Positions 14,101 to 29,100 of a stretch of DNA of 64,000 nucleotides are shown piece by piece. The stretch spans positions 1-64,000 of the forward strand of contig JBAMJV010003026.1 in assembly GCA_037951105.1 (NCBI GenBank), read 5' to 3'. Each line of letters opens with the position of its first letter. Within the stretch, counting starts at the first letter, position 1. The notes under the pieces were generated by a model. The model saw only the letters and a list, made by a program, of their open reading frames with translations. It did not search any database and had not been told where the DNA came from. The stretch comes from Echinarachnius parma. Taxonomy: Eukaryota > Echinodermata > Echinoidea > Clypeasteroida > Echinarachniidae. The position numbers and the translations under genes were made by a program.

Positions 14101-17100
14101 AGGATCGTATTGCACTCGTTTTTGACTCGTGCATTATGATCCTAGCTCCTGCAATATATCTGATATACCACTCAAGGCCAGTCAATATTATATAAAATGA
14201 TACCTGATGCAGTGTGTGCATATTTTAGGACACAACTGAGCTTGAATTGAGCCTTGGTGATTAAAAAAAAAACCTTATAAGCTTACCCATGTTTTATCAT
14301 AGGTTCACCATACAAATAACAAAACTTAGGAGCTTGTCAAACTTACATCATCTGGAATATCAATTTGATCCATAATTAATGCTAAATAGAATTCATGGTC
14401 CTTGATATTATGCATAATATACCTGATGCAGTGTGTGCATATGTTAAGCCTTGAGGACATGGGCGTCGATCTGTCATTGATACCCATTCATCAGGGGGGA
14501 TGATCTATTCATTCATCCCCCCCTGATGAATAGTATGCTTGAGGATATAGCAAAGCTGACTAGCTTTCCTATAGATTCTATCATACATTCACAACACAAA
14601 TAATGAAACTTGATGGGCATTTAATAGTTCATCTTACATTTTCTGGCATGGAGGTTATGAGTTTCCTGAAGAATGTGTCGAATATGGGGAATGAGGTTAC
14701 CCCATGCAGCTTGAATCAAGCCTTGAGGATAGAGCAAAGCTGACTAGCTTTTCTGTAGATTCTAACATACATTCACAACCTAAATAATGAACTTTGGCCG
14801 CAGTTCAACTTACGTTTTCTGGCATAGAGGTTGTGAGTTTCCTGAAGAATGTGTCGAACGTGGGGAATGAGGTTGCCTCAAGCAGCTTGAATCAAGCCTT
14901 GAGGATATAGCAAAGCTGACTAGCTTTTCTGTAGATTCTTACATACATTCACAACCTAAATAATGAACTTTGGCCGCAGTTCAACTTACGTTTTCTGGCA
15001 TGGAGGTTGTGAGTTTCCTGAAGAATGTGTCGAATAGGGGGATGAGGTTGCCCCAAGCAGTGGAGCCCTCGATGGGAAGGGCGTCCATGTAATCAGCTAG
15101 GTTCATCAGCACTAGCATCGTACGCAGAGGGGGCAGGTTCTGACGCATGTTCAAGCCCTGAAAAAACAAACAAAAAACAAATCCATTGAAAACAGTTTAA
15201 TTTCAGTATAACATGCAATCTCCACAGACCAAGCCCAAGTAATTTCAGTATAACAGGTTTCGGGCCACTAGAATTTGAACAAATATTGTTTTTACTTGCC
15301 CGACTGGGCCTCAAGGCCAACTAGTTAATTTATGGAATTGGTAAATGGTGGGTAAAAGAACTAACCTCCAACAAATGATTGATGGCATCCATGGGGTGGA
15401 GCTCATTGAAGTCTTGCAGAGCCGAGGCCATGGTTTGCAGGAAGGTTGGATCTACATGAATGAAATATGAATATCGGAAAACATTTATAAACATATCTTA
15501 ACCCACTGCCTATAGGAACCTGGGGGGTGTTTCACAAAGATCCTAAGTTGATCTTAGCACTAAGATGGTCTTAAATATTATGGAAAGCCATTAGTGTCTT
15601 GAAACAGTTTTATAAAAGTTATGTTGAAATGCATAAAATGTTGATTCAAATCATATATATTTTCTAATTATCAAAGAGATTCATAATCTTCACATAAAAT
15701 TCATGAAATCTCTTTGATATTTAGAAAATATATATGATTTGAATCAACATTTTATGCATTTCAACATAACTTTTACAAAACTGTTTCAAGACACTAATGA
15801 CTTTCCATAATATTTAAGACCATCTTAGTGCTAAGATCAACTTAGGATCTCTGTGAAACACCCCCCTGGTGGGTCCTGTATTAATTCTATATGGGAGTTG
15901 CAAAAAATCTAGTAGGGAACAGGTTAAGATTCAGATCAAGGAACATTTGTAATAATTTACTTGGTAACTTTCTTGGCATGTGCAAAAACTTTAGTTTGCT
16001 CTGCACATTATCTATCACTTTCTTTTTTCCAAAAGAGTCTGTGAAAATTTCATGGCAAATTAGCCGTTTAAGGTAAGATACACGTGAAAATGAAAATAAA
16101 GAGAATAAAAAGAACATGTGCTTCAGAAGTGTGACATGTTACACTTACATACAAAATCAGACATAAATGGTTTTTAATATAGATTTAAATATCTGGAGAA
16201 TATCTTGAGAATGTTAGCATTATGAGTCCATTAGAGACACACATATATACGTGCAACTACTGATACTGCACCCCGACAAGAAGTTTTTAAAATTTGTCCT
16301 TTGACAATGTTTATCAAGTACCTTAAAAAAAAAAAACTTCTGGAATAAAGTGTTAAGTCATGTTTTTCTTGTATTATATGCAATATCTTTGTGTGAATTG
16401 AATAATGAGAGAGCTAGAAGATAAAGAATGGATGCATGCTCACCTTCAATCTTTGAGAGGAATAGCTGCGGGAAGACACCATTCGGAGCCAGTTGGTGGA
16501 GTGTGCACCGCAGGAACTGTTTGGCTACAGTGCAGCAATGGCCCGGCGGACATCCAACACTGCAATAAGGAATGAATTGGTCAAAATCTATGATCAGAAT
16601 ACTGCATTTCACACAATGGGTAATTTCAAGTATGGTGTTTGGGGTTGGTGTTAGTGCTTATTACAACACTTAACAACGGCCTTAGGCACCATATTTGAGA
16701 CGACTTCGTGTTAGGATGGTATACAGTGACATTGGGGGATTTCAAATAAATGATGGCGCCCAAGGCCGGTGTTAGTGTTTAATAAACACTAACACCAACC
16801 CCAAACACCATACCTGAAATCACCCATTGTTTCATAAAGTGAATACTGTATATATTAAAGTGGATATATCCGTTGACCGGGGTAATAATAGTAATGTAAA
16901 GCGCTATGATACTCACATGAAGATTGCTATATCAATTTTAAAATGTTATTATCATTTTGGCGAGTGAAACAAAACCATTGCAAATAATTTGGTGGAGATT
17001 ACAATGCTGTTACTGTTTCTAGCACAAATTATAATCATTGGTTCGTTAAATACAAAAGGTTAATTAATTTGCTGACAACTTGTCCTACCCTTTTAAGGAT

Positions 17101-20100
17101 ATTAGTTTTGATTCATTGAACAAATTCACTTCATCACGATTGCTATTTCTACAATAACAATATATTGAAGTAAACATTACCTTTCACTTTGCCATGGGTA
17201 AAATGTAGCTGATGCAATCCTGTTGAACCAAAAAACAATTACAAACATTATATAAAACATGAACATTTTGAAAGAAAAATACATGGCTTAAACTAAGAGA
17301 GATTGCTACTTTTTAGAGCTCCGAATTAAACAACTTAATTATTTTCTTTAGTTGTTTGTTAGTTTTCTTGTTTTCCTTGCTGAACTGTCAACTACTTACA
17401 AAATACTACTACAAATATTATGTCATTTCAATAGCATTTGTATAGGTTGATGTAGGTTTATAAAGCTAAATTCAAGCAAGCAAGAACATTTGAAAGGACT
17501 TCTTGGAAGTACAACCATTAAAGGGACTTTGTGGCTAAATGGTTAGAGCACTCACTGATCCAGTAATCTAAGGTTAGGTTTGATTCCCGGCAAAGGATGA
17601 GTTTCTCCTACATTTGAATTAACATTTTTAGGAATTACAGTACTAACTAAAGATGTTTTCTTAGTTCATTTGTTAGATTGCTTCTCCTACATTTGAATTA
17701 AAATTTTTAGGAATTACAGTACTAACTAAAGATGTTTTCTTAGTTCATTTGTTAGATTGCTTATTTTTCCTTGCTGACCTTCCAACAACTTGTAGCATCT
17801 CCAAGAGGAGAGGAGCCGCCAGCTCTGGGTCCTGGTGGACGAAGGTTGACAGGACAACGATGGCCAGAGAGATGGTGTCATCATCATACTCCTCCATCAA
17901 TGCCCCACAGTCAACACATCTAAGGGAAAATACAAATATAGTCATACTTGTCTTTAAAGGGACTTAGTAACATTGTCCGAATCCTCAAAATAAAATTTTA
18001 ATTCTAGCGGTTCCCTCATACCTTGTTGTATTCGTATTAACAATAAAATCATGGGATCGGTTTCGGTTTTTCAAATTTCCCTTTCGTTACAAAGATATGT
18101 ACGATTGAAGTATTCAGATAAGAAAAACTCAGGTGGAGTTTTGAAACCGTGTACAAAGTGAGTGCAGTGAGTTAGTGAATATCACTTTGCATTTTCGCTC
18201 ATTACTTGGCCATGCAATGTCCATTTGACTTGAAATTTTCACACAATACCCTGAGGACATATGAGATAACAACAATATACAGTACATTGCATCAACCCTT
18301 CATCACTTTTTGCACATGTCAACAAAGTTACTAGATCCCTTTAACAACCAACCTGCCTATAGTGGCCACCAAAAGCAATACACTGCAGAGAAAATCAATG
18401 TTATTGAATTTGTCTATAGAGGACACCAGTCTACAATGGCCACTTTTCTTTGGTTTCCCTTGGGTGGTCACAATACACAGGTTTTACTGTACAACCATTG
18501 TAAATTGTCCCAATGTAAAAACAGATGTCAACTGGCGAATTGAGACAACACAGTTTCATATTGAAACTGATCAATATAAAAGAGATATTGCAAAATGTCA
18601 TTAGATGGCATAACAGAATACTACTCCCAAAGTTCAAATGTTCAACACACAAAAATAATTTGTAACATGGGTTAACCCGTTCCCGACTGGTCCTCCAAAA
18701 CACTCAGCATGGGGTCTATGGAGACTGCATGTTATACCAAACACATCCAATCTTGAATGAGTAAAGAATAGGATTACAAAAGCTTCTTCCAATATTCAAA
18801 ACGTGATAATGCTTGGTGAATTTAGAAGACAGAGCTTCACCTTGAAACTGATCCATCATAATACTCCTTTATCAGAGATGCCAACCTCTGGACCCCAAAA
18901 AACAGACTGAATATCCTTTAAAAAATTGTATTTTGGAGAGAAAAATCATATTTTCACGAAAACTCGACCTACACTCAGATCAAATTATCTCCCAACTTGC
19001 GCCAGGCGTAAATTTTGATGAGATCATACCGACATGTGTAAAATCAATAAATTCATGAAAATTTCCCCTTATTTGCAGACACCATTTTCATAATTCTAAT
19101 TTCATTATTTGTCTCGACTAATACGACAAATCTTATTGCCGAATGAATGCGCAATCTTCGCTCAATCGAGTCTCAAAACGTAACACGATCAGTCTGCCAA
19201 GGCACAAACTACATGCGAGAGCAGAGCCAGAGGAATAAAAATGCAGTGTTTCACGCTTTAATTCTTCTGTTTATATAGCGATAATATAACAAACATCGAT
19301 GCTTTGATGGATTTATGTAACAATATTCACCAGTTCACGGAAATATAGTAACAAAATATTCAGAATTACCTCAGTTACGAGCAAAAAAATAGTTTTCCCG
19401 AAGTATAGGAACGAAAACTCTAGCGCTTGTTCAACATGCGAACGTTGTCGTTGGCCAAGCTGCTTTATCGTTTTTGAATTGCCCACAGTTTGCTTCTTTT
19501 TTAATTCTTTTTCTCGGATGTTTATTCACTTGAAGTTTTAGGCCCGTCAGTGTCAGCTTCCGGCGGATTAGGCCGTTTCGAGGATCCTGCTTTCAAGAGA
19601 AAGCGCTCCATGTTGCGAGATATTTGTTCTGAATAAAAATGCAAACGTATCCGAATTTCGTTGTGTATACATGTAGCTTACGAGATTGCCAGCGCAGCTG
19701 GCTAATGTATGTACGTGTACAAATAGTTACGTACGTAAACGTTTGTACATCGAGTCAATCACGTAGCTCACGAGATGCGATGAGCGGTATATTTAGGTAC
19801 CGGTTCGGTATGCCATACGTACACTTGCACAGTGCAGTATAGGAGCGCTAGAGCTGCCTGGATGTTCTGCGAGGCAGGGTTCGATCACAGCGTTACTGCC
19901 GATTCCGCGTGTTTCCCGCCAATGTAGGCTCGTTGTTCAACGTTTTTGTTGGGGTTGCGGGGGTTTACTTGTACATGTTTCTATGCGATTCCGCGGTTTA
20001 TATCGTTTTTTGTGTGTTTTTTTGTTTTGAAAGATGAAAAGATGAAAAGTCGTATTTTCAAGAGGCGATATCATATCGTATTTCACTTTTTTTATCGTAC

Positions 20101-23100
20101 TAAATACGATAAAATGGTACTGGTAGGCATCTCTGCTTTATCAATGCTCCATAGGAAGCAAATCACAGGGTAAATACATCAAAGGGTTCTAGTAACATTG
20201 TCCAAATCCTCAAAACTTACTTGGAACTATACAGTGTGAGTAAAAGAAAAACGTAACCGGACTTTGATAGCTTATAAATCCACAATTCTAAACTTATATA
20301 TGTTGATATTGGTATCATGTTAAAACTTGGCAATTTGCCATTAACATGATATATCATAGATTTTGATCGCTTTACGCTTCACCGAACACGACCTTATTAT
20401 CCCAAGTCATCCAAAAACTACCCGTATCCAAGTTTGCCGTTGTCTTGTTCCATCATGAATGGATGCGTCTGTTTACCGTTTTTTCAAAAGAACATTTCAA
20501 GAAAATCCTTTGGTGAATCAAAATACAAGGCTCTGAGGTGATCAGAGTGTATGATATATAATTTTAAACGCATTTTCCCAAGATTTAACATGATACCAAT
20601 ATCAACATATAAATGTTTAGAATTGTTGATTTTTAATCTACTGGAAAGTTATAACTGTGCACAAAGTCAGTGCAATGAGTTAGCAAATATCACTTTGCAT
20701 TTTCGCTCATTAACTGGCTATATAACATCCATTTAATGTGAAATTTTCCCACAGTACTCCGAGGACATATCAGATCACAAAACTACACATTATACCAACC
20801 ATTAATCACTTTCTGCACATGCCAACAAAGTTACTAGATCCCTTTAATGGGTCCCATGCTTTACTTGCTATATCTGAATGGTCATTAACTGATGTTGATA
20901 TGTTGTAATATTTGAACATTATAGTAACAAAATTGCTCATTTGTTCATCAACATCAACAACAACAACTTCTATTACTTCTGCTATTAAAAAACTACTACC
21001 TGTATTAAACAAAGCACTCACTTGGTAAGAGCCATGAAGTTCTTATCTTCATGGTAGCGCCTGACCGCTGAGTACACACTGCTCCTCTTCTCTGGTGGCT
21101 TCATGGCCTGCTCCTTCAGCTTCTGTGATCTCTTCTTATCTGGTTTGCCCGGCCTCCCTTCCGGGGAGTCTGCTGGCAGGTCAAACTGGACACCCTCCCC
21201 TCCCACGGAGGGGGAGTTCTCCTCACCACCTCCTCCACCTTGGCTGGAGGAGAGGATGGAAGCCACACCCATCTTGCGAGTCTTCTTTGATCTGAACTTG
21301 GGCTGGATGGTCTTGGGCTTGGCCTCTGTGACAGTGGTTGTATGGATGGTGGTGGTCTTGGCGGTCTGTGGTTCCAGTGTATGCATCTGGACACCCTGGA
21401 TCTCCATCACCTGTGGCTCCACGCTCTGGATCTGCATGACCTGTGGTTGGACGCTCTGCACCTGCGTCACCTGGGGTTCCATGCCGACGATCGTTGGTTC
21501 CATGCTCTGGGTTTGGTTCCCCTGCACCGACATGACCTGTGAGTCCACACTCTCAATCTGCATGAACTGTGGTTGGACGCTCTGCACCTGCATCACCTGG
21601 GGTTCCATGCTGACGATCGTTGGTTCCATGCTCTGGGTTTGGTTCCCCTGCACCGACATGACCTGTGAGTCCACACTCTCAATCTGCATGAACTGCGGTT
21701 GCACGCTCTGTACCTGCATGACCTGGGGTTCCATGGTCATCATCTGTGGTTCCATAGTCTCCAGCCGCATGACGCAAGGTTCCATGCTGTGGGATTGGTC
21801 TCCTTGCACCTGCATGAACTGCGGTTGTATGCTCTGAACCTGCATGATTTGCGGTTCCATACTCATCACGTGTGGTTCAATGCTCTCCAGCTGCATTACT
21901 TGGGGTTCTAGGCTCTGTATCTCAAGACTCTGAACCTGAAGACCTTGTACAGGCTGCACCGTGGCTGTCTCTACCTCTGTCTCCATCTGTGGAACAATTA
22001 GAAAGGCAACAATAACATTATCGATATGGAAGATATTTAAAGTGAGGCCTGTAAAGTGTCAGATATTGCCCAAAATGACATTTGAGACTTCAATCCTGTA
22101 CCAAAATCATTGTAAGATATGTCCGAATGATGTGTGAAAGTTTAATTGAAAAAGAACACTGCTTTCCTGGTTAAAAAAGCGAAAATATGCATCAGCTTTT
22201 ACAACGGACGTTTATGAGGTTTATGACCATTTGTTAACGCTTTTGGCTGAATGATAGATATCGTCATACAAAAGGGGCATTTGAAAAAATCTAACCTTAT
22301 TTTATTCTTCTCTTACCATAAGCTAAACAACACGGTAGAAGAGAAACGAGGAAGCTCCAAGTAATTTTCGTGGAGTTACTGACACTTTACAGGCCTCACT
22401 TTAATCATTGCGGATGAAATGCAATGTGGAAATTAACCATTTGTCTCACAAATTAAATAATCAAGAATACATACCGTATTTACTGTATTAACCGCACCTT
22501 TTTTCTGGCAGATAGGAAAATTATACACGCAAATTGCCTACTTGAGGAAAAAAAGTTCTTTTTAGACACCTTGTAGTGCTGTTTGGATACATACAAAACT
22601 GGTCTAGGCTCCCATAAGAGCTTACTGCATTAAGTAGCATCTATCAATATACCTTTACATTTTCTCATATCAAAACAAGTGGTTAATGAAAAATCAAAAT
22701 TGCGGTTTAATGAGCAGTAACACACTGCTGCTCATGAATATTCATATATTAGACACATCTCCGATCCGGACAGTTGGCTACAACCAAACTGGAAAGGTGT
22801 GACTTGACAAGGAATCTTAAACAAAACAAAAAACAAGATAAGTTAAATTGAGGAATTAGCAAATATGTGGAGGATGAAATAATATATTTTCATGACCACA
22901 AAATATTTGTCACTTATATTGCTGATACTTATATACAGTCATTTGATAAAAAACTCTGATTTTCAATCAGATTTTCTCACACCCCTGCTTAAGAATAGAC
23001 TCTACCAATACTGGGGAATTCCCAGTTATTGGAAGAGTCAATTTATATGTAGGGGTGTTCAAATATTTGCAGGAAAACTATGTTGAATATTTAGCAGATT

Positions 23101-26100
23101 CCTGTTAGGGTTAGGGTTAAGGTTAGGGTTCTGAGATCTATGACTATGGGAAGGCCTCATAATTTTCTTTATCTACTTCAGAGACTTCAGTAAATTAAAG
23201 TATATTTCATAGACCAAAACTCTCTGATAAAGAAGGATGTTTTTTCTTATCCTCGGCACATTTTGACCTAACTCTACAGATCACCAGCGCTTGCGCTCTA
23301 CAACCACCTACAGAAAACCCCAAAATTGCAATTTTGTGTGCACGATATTTTCGGGAAATATACTATACATGATACGTTACTTACCATCTACTCCTTCACA
23401 AATATGTGATCTAACCTGCCGCTAGATGAAAATGATGATTTGTAGCTCATTTCCCATGTAAAATCCGTGATTAAGGCACCAGCCCGACCTCTGTCCGTGT
23501 CATAGCGAGACTTCGAACGGGTTTTCAACGAAAGCTTTGATCGCGCTTTGGTCTCCATTCAAGTCGCCCGATTCCAATTAAACGGCAAATCTGACGCGTT
23601 ACTGGTTTTTTCCATACCACTAAACGAGTCAGATCTGCCGTTTAATTGGAATCGGGCGACTTGAATGGAGACCATAGTGTCCAGAGACTGGAGGGGTTTT
23701 ACGAGGGGATCTATTCTGACATGACTCTCAAATAGTGACTATCTGCCTTTAAAAAAAGATGCCACATTCAACATAGCTATTGTTACCTGTGCAGCCACAT
23801 GAGGGCTTTCCTCCGGCTCTTCCGCCATAAATGTTGCTGTGGCTTGCATTGGTTCCGCCATAGTGTCCAGAGACTGGAGGGGTTCAATGATGCCAAAACC
23901 CTCCACCATCTCCAACTCGGGCTCGGGCTCCTCCTCCTCCTCCACCTCCAGGATGGTGGAGGCCACAAAGTTGCGGCCGTGGATGTTGTTCGACAGGTTG
24001 CTGACCTCGTCCTCGGAGACAAACAGCATTTCTGGCTCCAGTTCCAGCTCCTGGTGCTGGGGGGCCACCTGGGCCGCACGCACTGCCGAAGGCGCTTCCA
24101 CCTTCAAATCAACAATCAGCCAATATAAATATACCTATAGCAAGTCTCCCCACTATCTTTTTGTTGTTGTACTGGCCCATTTTGGCTAGTAAATTGATAA
24201 ATCGGAAAAGATATCGCTAGTGATATTCGTTTGTCTCGCAATGTGGTCAACAAGGAATCTAAAAGATCACGACGTTTCGTGCGCCGCTGCAACACTTCGT
24301 CAGGTGTGATACAAATCGAATGTAAGCAAGGGAATATATACCAGTGTTGTAGTCGAGTCACCATGGTCCGAGGCCGAGTCCGAGTCCGAGTCACCATGGT
24401 CGAGGCCGAGGACGAGTCCGAGTCACGGCATTACGAGGCCAAGGCCGAGGCCGAGGCCTGGCAAAGTCGGCCTCGTGGCCGGCCTCGAGGCCGAGGCCGG
24501 CCTCAAGACCTCCAAGACTAAGAATTTCATGAAAATGCAAAAGTATTTTCGAGATACTTCAGTATTACCAAATAATCGTGATCTAATCGATCACATGCCA
24601 TTGCGTAACTTACTTTGCCTTGTGCATATACAGCAAAACAAATTAAACAACTTTTTAAACAACCAAAAACCAAGATCTTCAAATTCTAGGGTGCGCACGC
24701 TGTATATCAGAGCGCTGCAGCGCTGTATGTAGCAGGGGCGTCGATCACGGGGGGGATGGGGGGGATATATCCCCCCCAATATTTGAGGTGGGGGTGATGG
24801 CCTGTATTATCATCCCCCCCCCAATATTTGGGAGGGTAAAAAAAAAAAAAAAAGTATACTGGCGCATGTAATTGTGGAAGAGGCTACTATCGTATGTCTT
24901 TTGTTAGAAAGTCCTTACTCATTCCTCCATAAGCAAAAGAAGTGCGATCCGCCCTTTGGTTTTCTGCAAACTTGATTTCATTAATTGTGTTTATCCATAA
25001 CACGGTAACTCAGAAACAAGTTTATAAAACGTGAAATTGATGCCTTAGGTATGCTCCAGATTGCACAATTTCAAGCCCCAAAATGCAAAAGCTTCCTACC
25101 GTGGGAGGGGGGACACCCCCCTCCCCCACCCACCCCCCCCCCCCAGGCACGGATCTACGGGGGGAGGGGGGGGGGGGTTTAGGGGGTTTAAACCTCCCCC
25201 CCTTGGGCTGCCAAGTGAAAATGTGATGTGCATAGACAAACGCCATCATGGGTTTAAACCCCCCCCCCCCCCTTGGGCTGCCAAGTGAAAGTGTGATGTG
25301 CATAGAAAAACGCCATCATTGTGTCCAGACCCACACAGTATCCGTATCGTCATTGGGTCAAACCCCCCCCCCCCCCCCTTAGCAAAATAGCCCCAAAAAA
25401 AAAATCGCCTCGCCGCTACGCGGCTCGTGGACGATGCTCCGCATCGTCATTGGGTCAAACCCCCTGATCATCCCCCCCAACCATGAGAAGAAATCGACGC
25501 CCTTGGTATGTAGGATCTTTGACTGTACCGTACTATATTACATCGAGAGATATCGATGGGTACGGTACGTACGTAGGTCGTAGCTGCGCATGAACTTAAC
25601 TATCAATCGTATGATTTACATTTTTTTTTTTTTTTTAATGAAATATTATTGGAAAATACTTCAAAATAGTGAATAGATGTTGAATCTTAAATTCACCAGA
25701 TTCTATGAAATCTTCCGGCCTCGAACCGGCCTCGAGTCATCGAGGCCGAGGCCGCATGCTACAAGGCCGAGGACGAGTCCGAGTCACGGCATTACGAGGC
25801 CAAGGCCGAGGCCTGGCAAAGTCGGCCTCGAGGCCGGCCTCGAGACCTCCAAGACTGATATATACCCCGCGTTGACCACATTGCGAGACAAACGAATATC
25901 ATTAGCGATATTTTTTTCGATACTATATCCACAATGAGTAATATATTTAGTAAATTGATAAATGTTTAAATTTTACTTGCCCCAACAGAAAGTTTACTTA
26001 ATTGCCCTGTACTTGTGGATGAGATTGATGTTTTTCTCTACAATTATTGAGTTGCCCGATTGGGCAAGTAAACTATACCATTTATGAAATTTTACTTGCC

Positions 26101-29100
26101 CGACATCAATCTTCACTTGTGGATGAGATTGATGTTTTTCTGTACAATTATTTAGTTGCCCGATTGGGCAAGTAAACTATACCATTTATGAAATTTTACT
26201 TGCCCGACATCAATCTTCACTTGTGGATGAGATTGATGTTTTTCTCTACAATTATTTAGTTGCCCGATTGGGCAAGTAAACTATACCATTTATGAAATTT
26301 TACTTGCCCTGGGCAATAGTGCAACTGCTAGTGCCTATAATCAAACCTGTTAATAGTGACCACTAAGGGAAACAAGACATGTGGCCACTGTCAGCAGGTG
26401 ACCTCTATAGACAGGTTCCATAACATTGCTTTTCAATGCAGGTGAACTCATTTGCTGACCACTATAGACAAGCTGGCTGCTAAGACAGGTTTTTATCTTA
26501 TTTTGATGCTTATTTATAATACCAAAGGAGGTATAGCTCTATTATTGCATCCTAGGCCGTTGTAAGATTTAACCGATTCAGGACTATTTGATATTTATGA
26601 CTGACACCAACTGACATAACAAGGCTGGTTTTCTCAGTGAATCCTGATTGATGTTCAAGTTTGATGTTCAAAGTTCAATATCAAATGACAACTAAACATC
26701 AAAGTTGAATGTTAAAAGTTCTCATAACTTTGTTTGATATTCATTTTATATTCTAAGATGTCTACATTTGGCATGCAGCAAAATTGGAAGAACAAAGGCT
26801 GGTTTCCTTAGCAAATCCTAAATCTATTCTTAGATATTTATACATGGTAATAAACATTTTAAGGTGCACCTGTAAAGTGTCTAACTCCAAAAAAAATACT
26901 TTGAGCTTCCACATTTCTCTTCTACCATGTTGTTTAGCTTATGGTAAGAGAAGAATAAAATAGGGTTAGATTTTTTCAAGCGTCTACAGACGGTCATAAA
27001 CGTCATACTGTAACTAGTTGTAAAGCTGATGCAAATTTCCCCTTTTCAACCAGGAAAGCAGTGTTCTTTTTCAAAGAAAATTTCACACATCATTCAGACA
27101 TATCTTACAATGATTTTGGTATAGGATTGAAGTCTCAAATGTCGTTTTGGGCAATATCTGACACTTTACAGGTGCACCTTTGAGTTGGATGTTGAAATTT
27201 CAAGTTCATATTTTTGTATGATTTTCATTTTTGAATGTTTACATTCTACTTTTGGCAATTAAGCAGCAAAATTTGAAGAGCAAATGCTCACCTTGGTGCC
27301 TGCACTCCCCACAGTGGTGATTACTTGGCCAGGGGTGATAAACTCCACCCGCGGAATGGGAGAGGACGGCTCGCGGGTTGTTGGGCTACTGCTCGATACC
27401 GTGGTCTTGATTGCCGACGTTATGGTGGTGGTGGTGTTGAGGAGAGGGGTGTGAGGTCCCACGGAGGGGACTGAACCCAACTCCTCACTAATGTCATCCT
27501 CACGAGGCAAACTGCTCTCTGTTCATGAACGAAACAAAATAATGAATGTTTGGCTGCTAATGATAGATTAATACTGTGCTCTAGATTGAGGAAGGGATGG
27601 TGGTGGTGGTTGTGGTGGGTGAGATGAGGAAGGTGCAAGGTCCTGCAGAGGGGACTCCTAACTCATGTCATCCTCACAAGGCAAATTGCTCTCTAATCAT
27701 TACATACAAGATTTAAAACTAGATGGATCTTCGACTGCGCGCAGTCGAAAATGATGCCTAGCTCCGCCATTGCGTGATTTATATCAAGCCCAAATTAACA
27801 TGCACTGAATTAATTCTTCAACTCAATTTTAACAGTAATCTGTCTACCAGGTCAGATATATATCAGTTATGAGCTATTTTTGCATATATACAAGCCGTGA
27901 CCTTGACCTTTGACCTACTGACCCAAAAATCTTATAAGTTTATTAGCTCCCCAAGATACAAATAGGTACCAACTTTGATGGTTATTTGTCAACACTGGTT
28001 CTTGAGATATTGCAATTACAAGCTATTTTGGCATAATGAGTCATGTGACATTGACCTTTGACCTCATGACCCCAAACTCTGATGGCTACAATGGCTTCCT
28101 GGGATACATTAATGTACCACGTTTGATTGAAATCTGACATTCAGTTCTTGAGAGTTTGCAATTACAAGCTAAATTAGCATATATATTGTGCCCTGCGACC
28201 TTTGACCTCATGACCCTTAAATCGAACCTGTTATTTGTCACCTCAAGGATACATACATGAACCAAGTATGGTGCAAATCCATTGATCACTTCTTAATCAA
28301 TAGCTATTTTTGCATATACATGAGCCCTGTGACCTTTGACCTCATGACCCCAAAATCTAATCAGTTCATTGGCGCCCCAAGATACATACATGGACTAAGT
28401 TTGGTGAGAATCCGTCAATCGGTTCTTGAGATAACGCGATCACAAGCTATTTTCGCATATATAATGAGCCCTGTGACCTCATGACCTAAAAATCTAATCA
28501 GTTCATTGGCACCCCAGGATACATGTACATGAACCAAGTTTGGTGAGAATCCGTCAATTGGTTCTTAAGATAACGCGATCACGAGAACGGGACGTACGTA
28601 TGTACATACGGGCGGACGGACGGACGTACGGACGGACGGACAACCTGAAAACATAATGCCTCCGGCTACTTCGTTGCGAAGGCATAAAAAAGAAGATAAT
28701 TAAGTTGGGTTGCTAATGACATACAGTCAAACCTGTCTATAGCGGCCACTCAAGGGAAACTTCAAAAGTGGCCGCTATAGACAGGTGGCCACTATAGACA
28801 GGTTGGCGGCCATTTTGTTTTTTTAAGCACGTGTGTTTATAATATAAACATCAATACCATTACCACATGTAGCCCACACATGAACATAATTATAAACAAC
28901 ATTTACGCATATGAAATAAAAGAACAGAACCTTGGAAACTTGTCTTATTTTTTTAGTACATTTGTGTGATTAGTGTTGAGAAAATAATGAAAAGTTTCAT
29001 TATATGCAAACCTTCCGAAATAAATCTACCATCGTCGTCTGTTTGGCCGACTGTCGTTCGTTGTTGTCGAAGAAACAACTCTCGATCTCGAGCTCATGAT

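Noticed and set aside
17526-17600. Functional tRNA gene
   Set aside because: Box A and B are present but no closed acceptor stem or anticodon loop can be drawn.
21103-21837. 244-codon Cys/Trp-rich open frame on the plus strand
   Set aside because: It is the antisense of exon e29; repeat-derived codons make it open. The minus-strand exon has homologous neighbours and correct phase.
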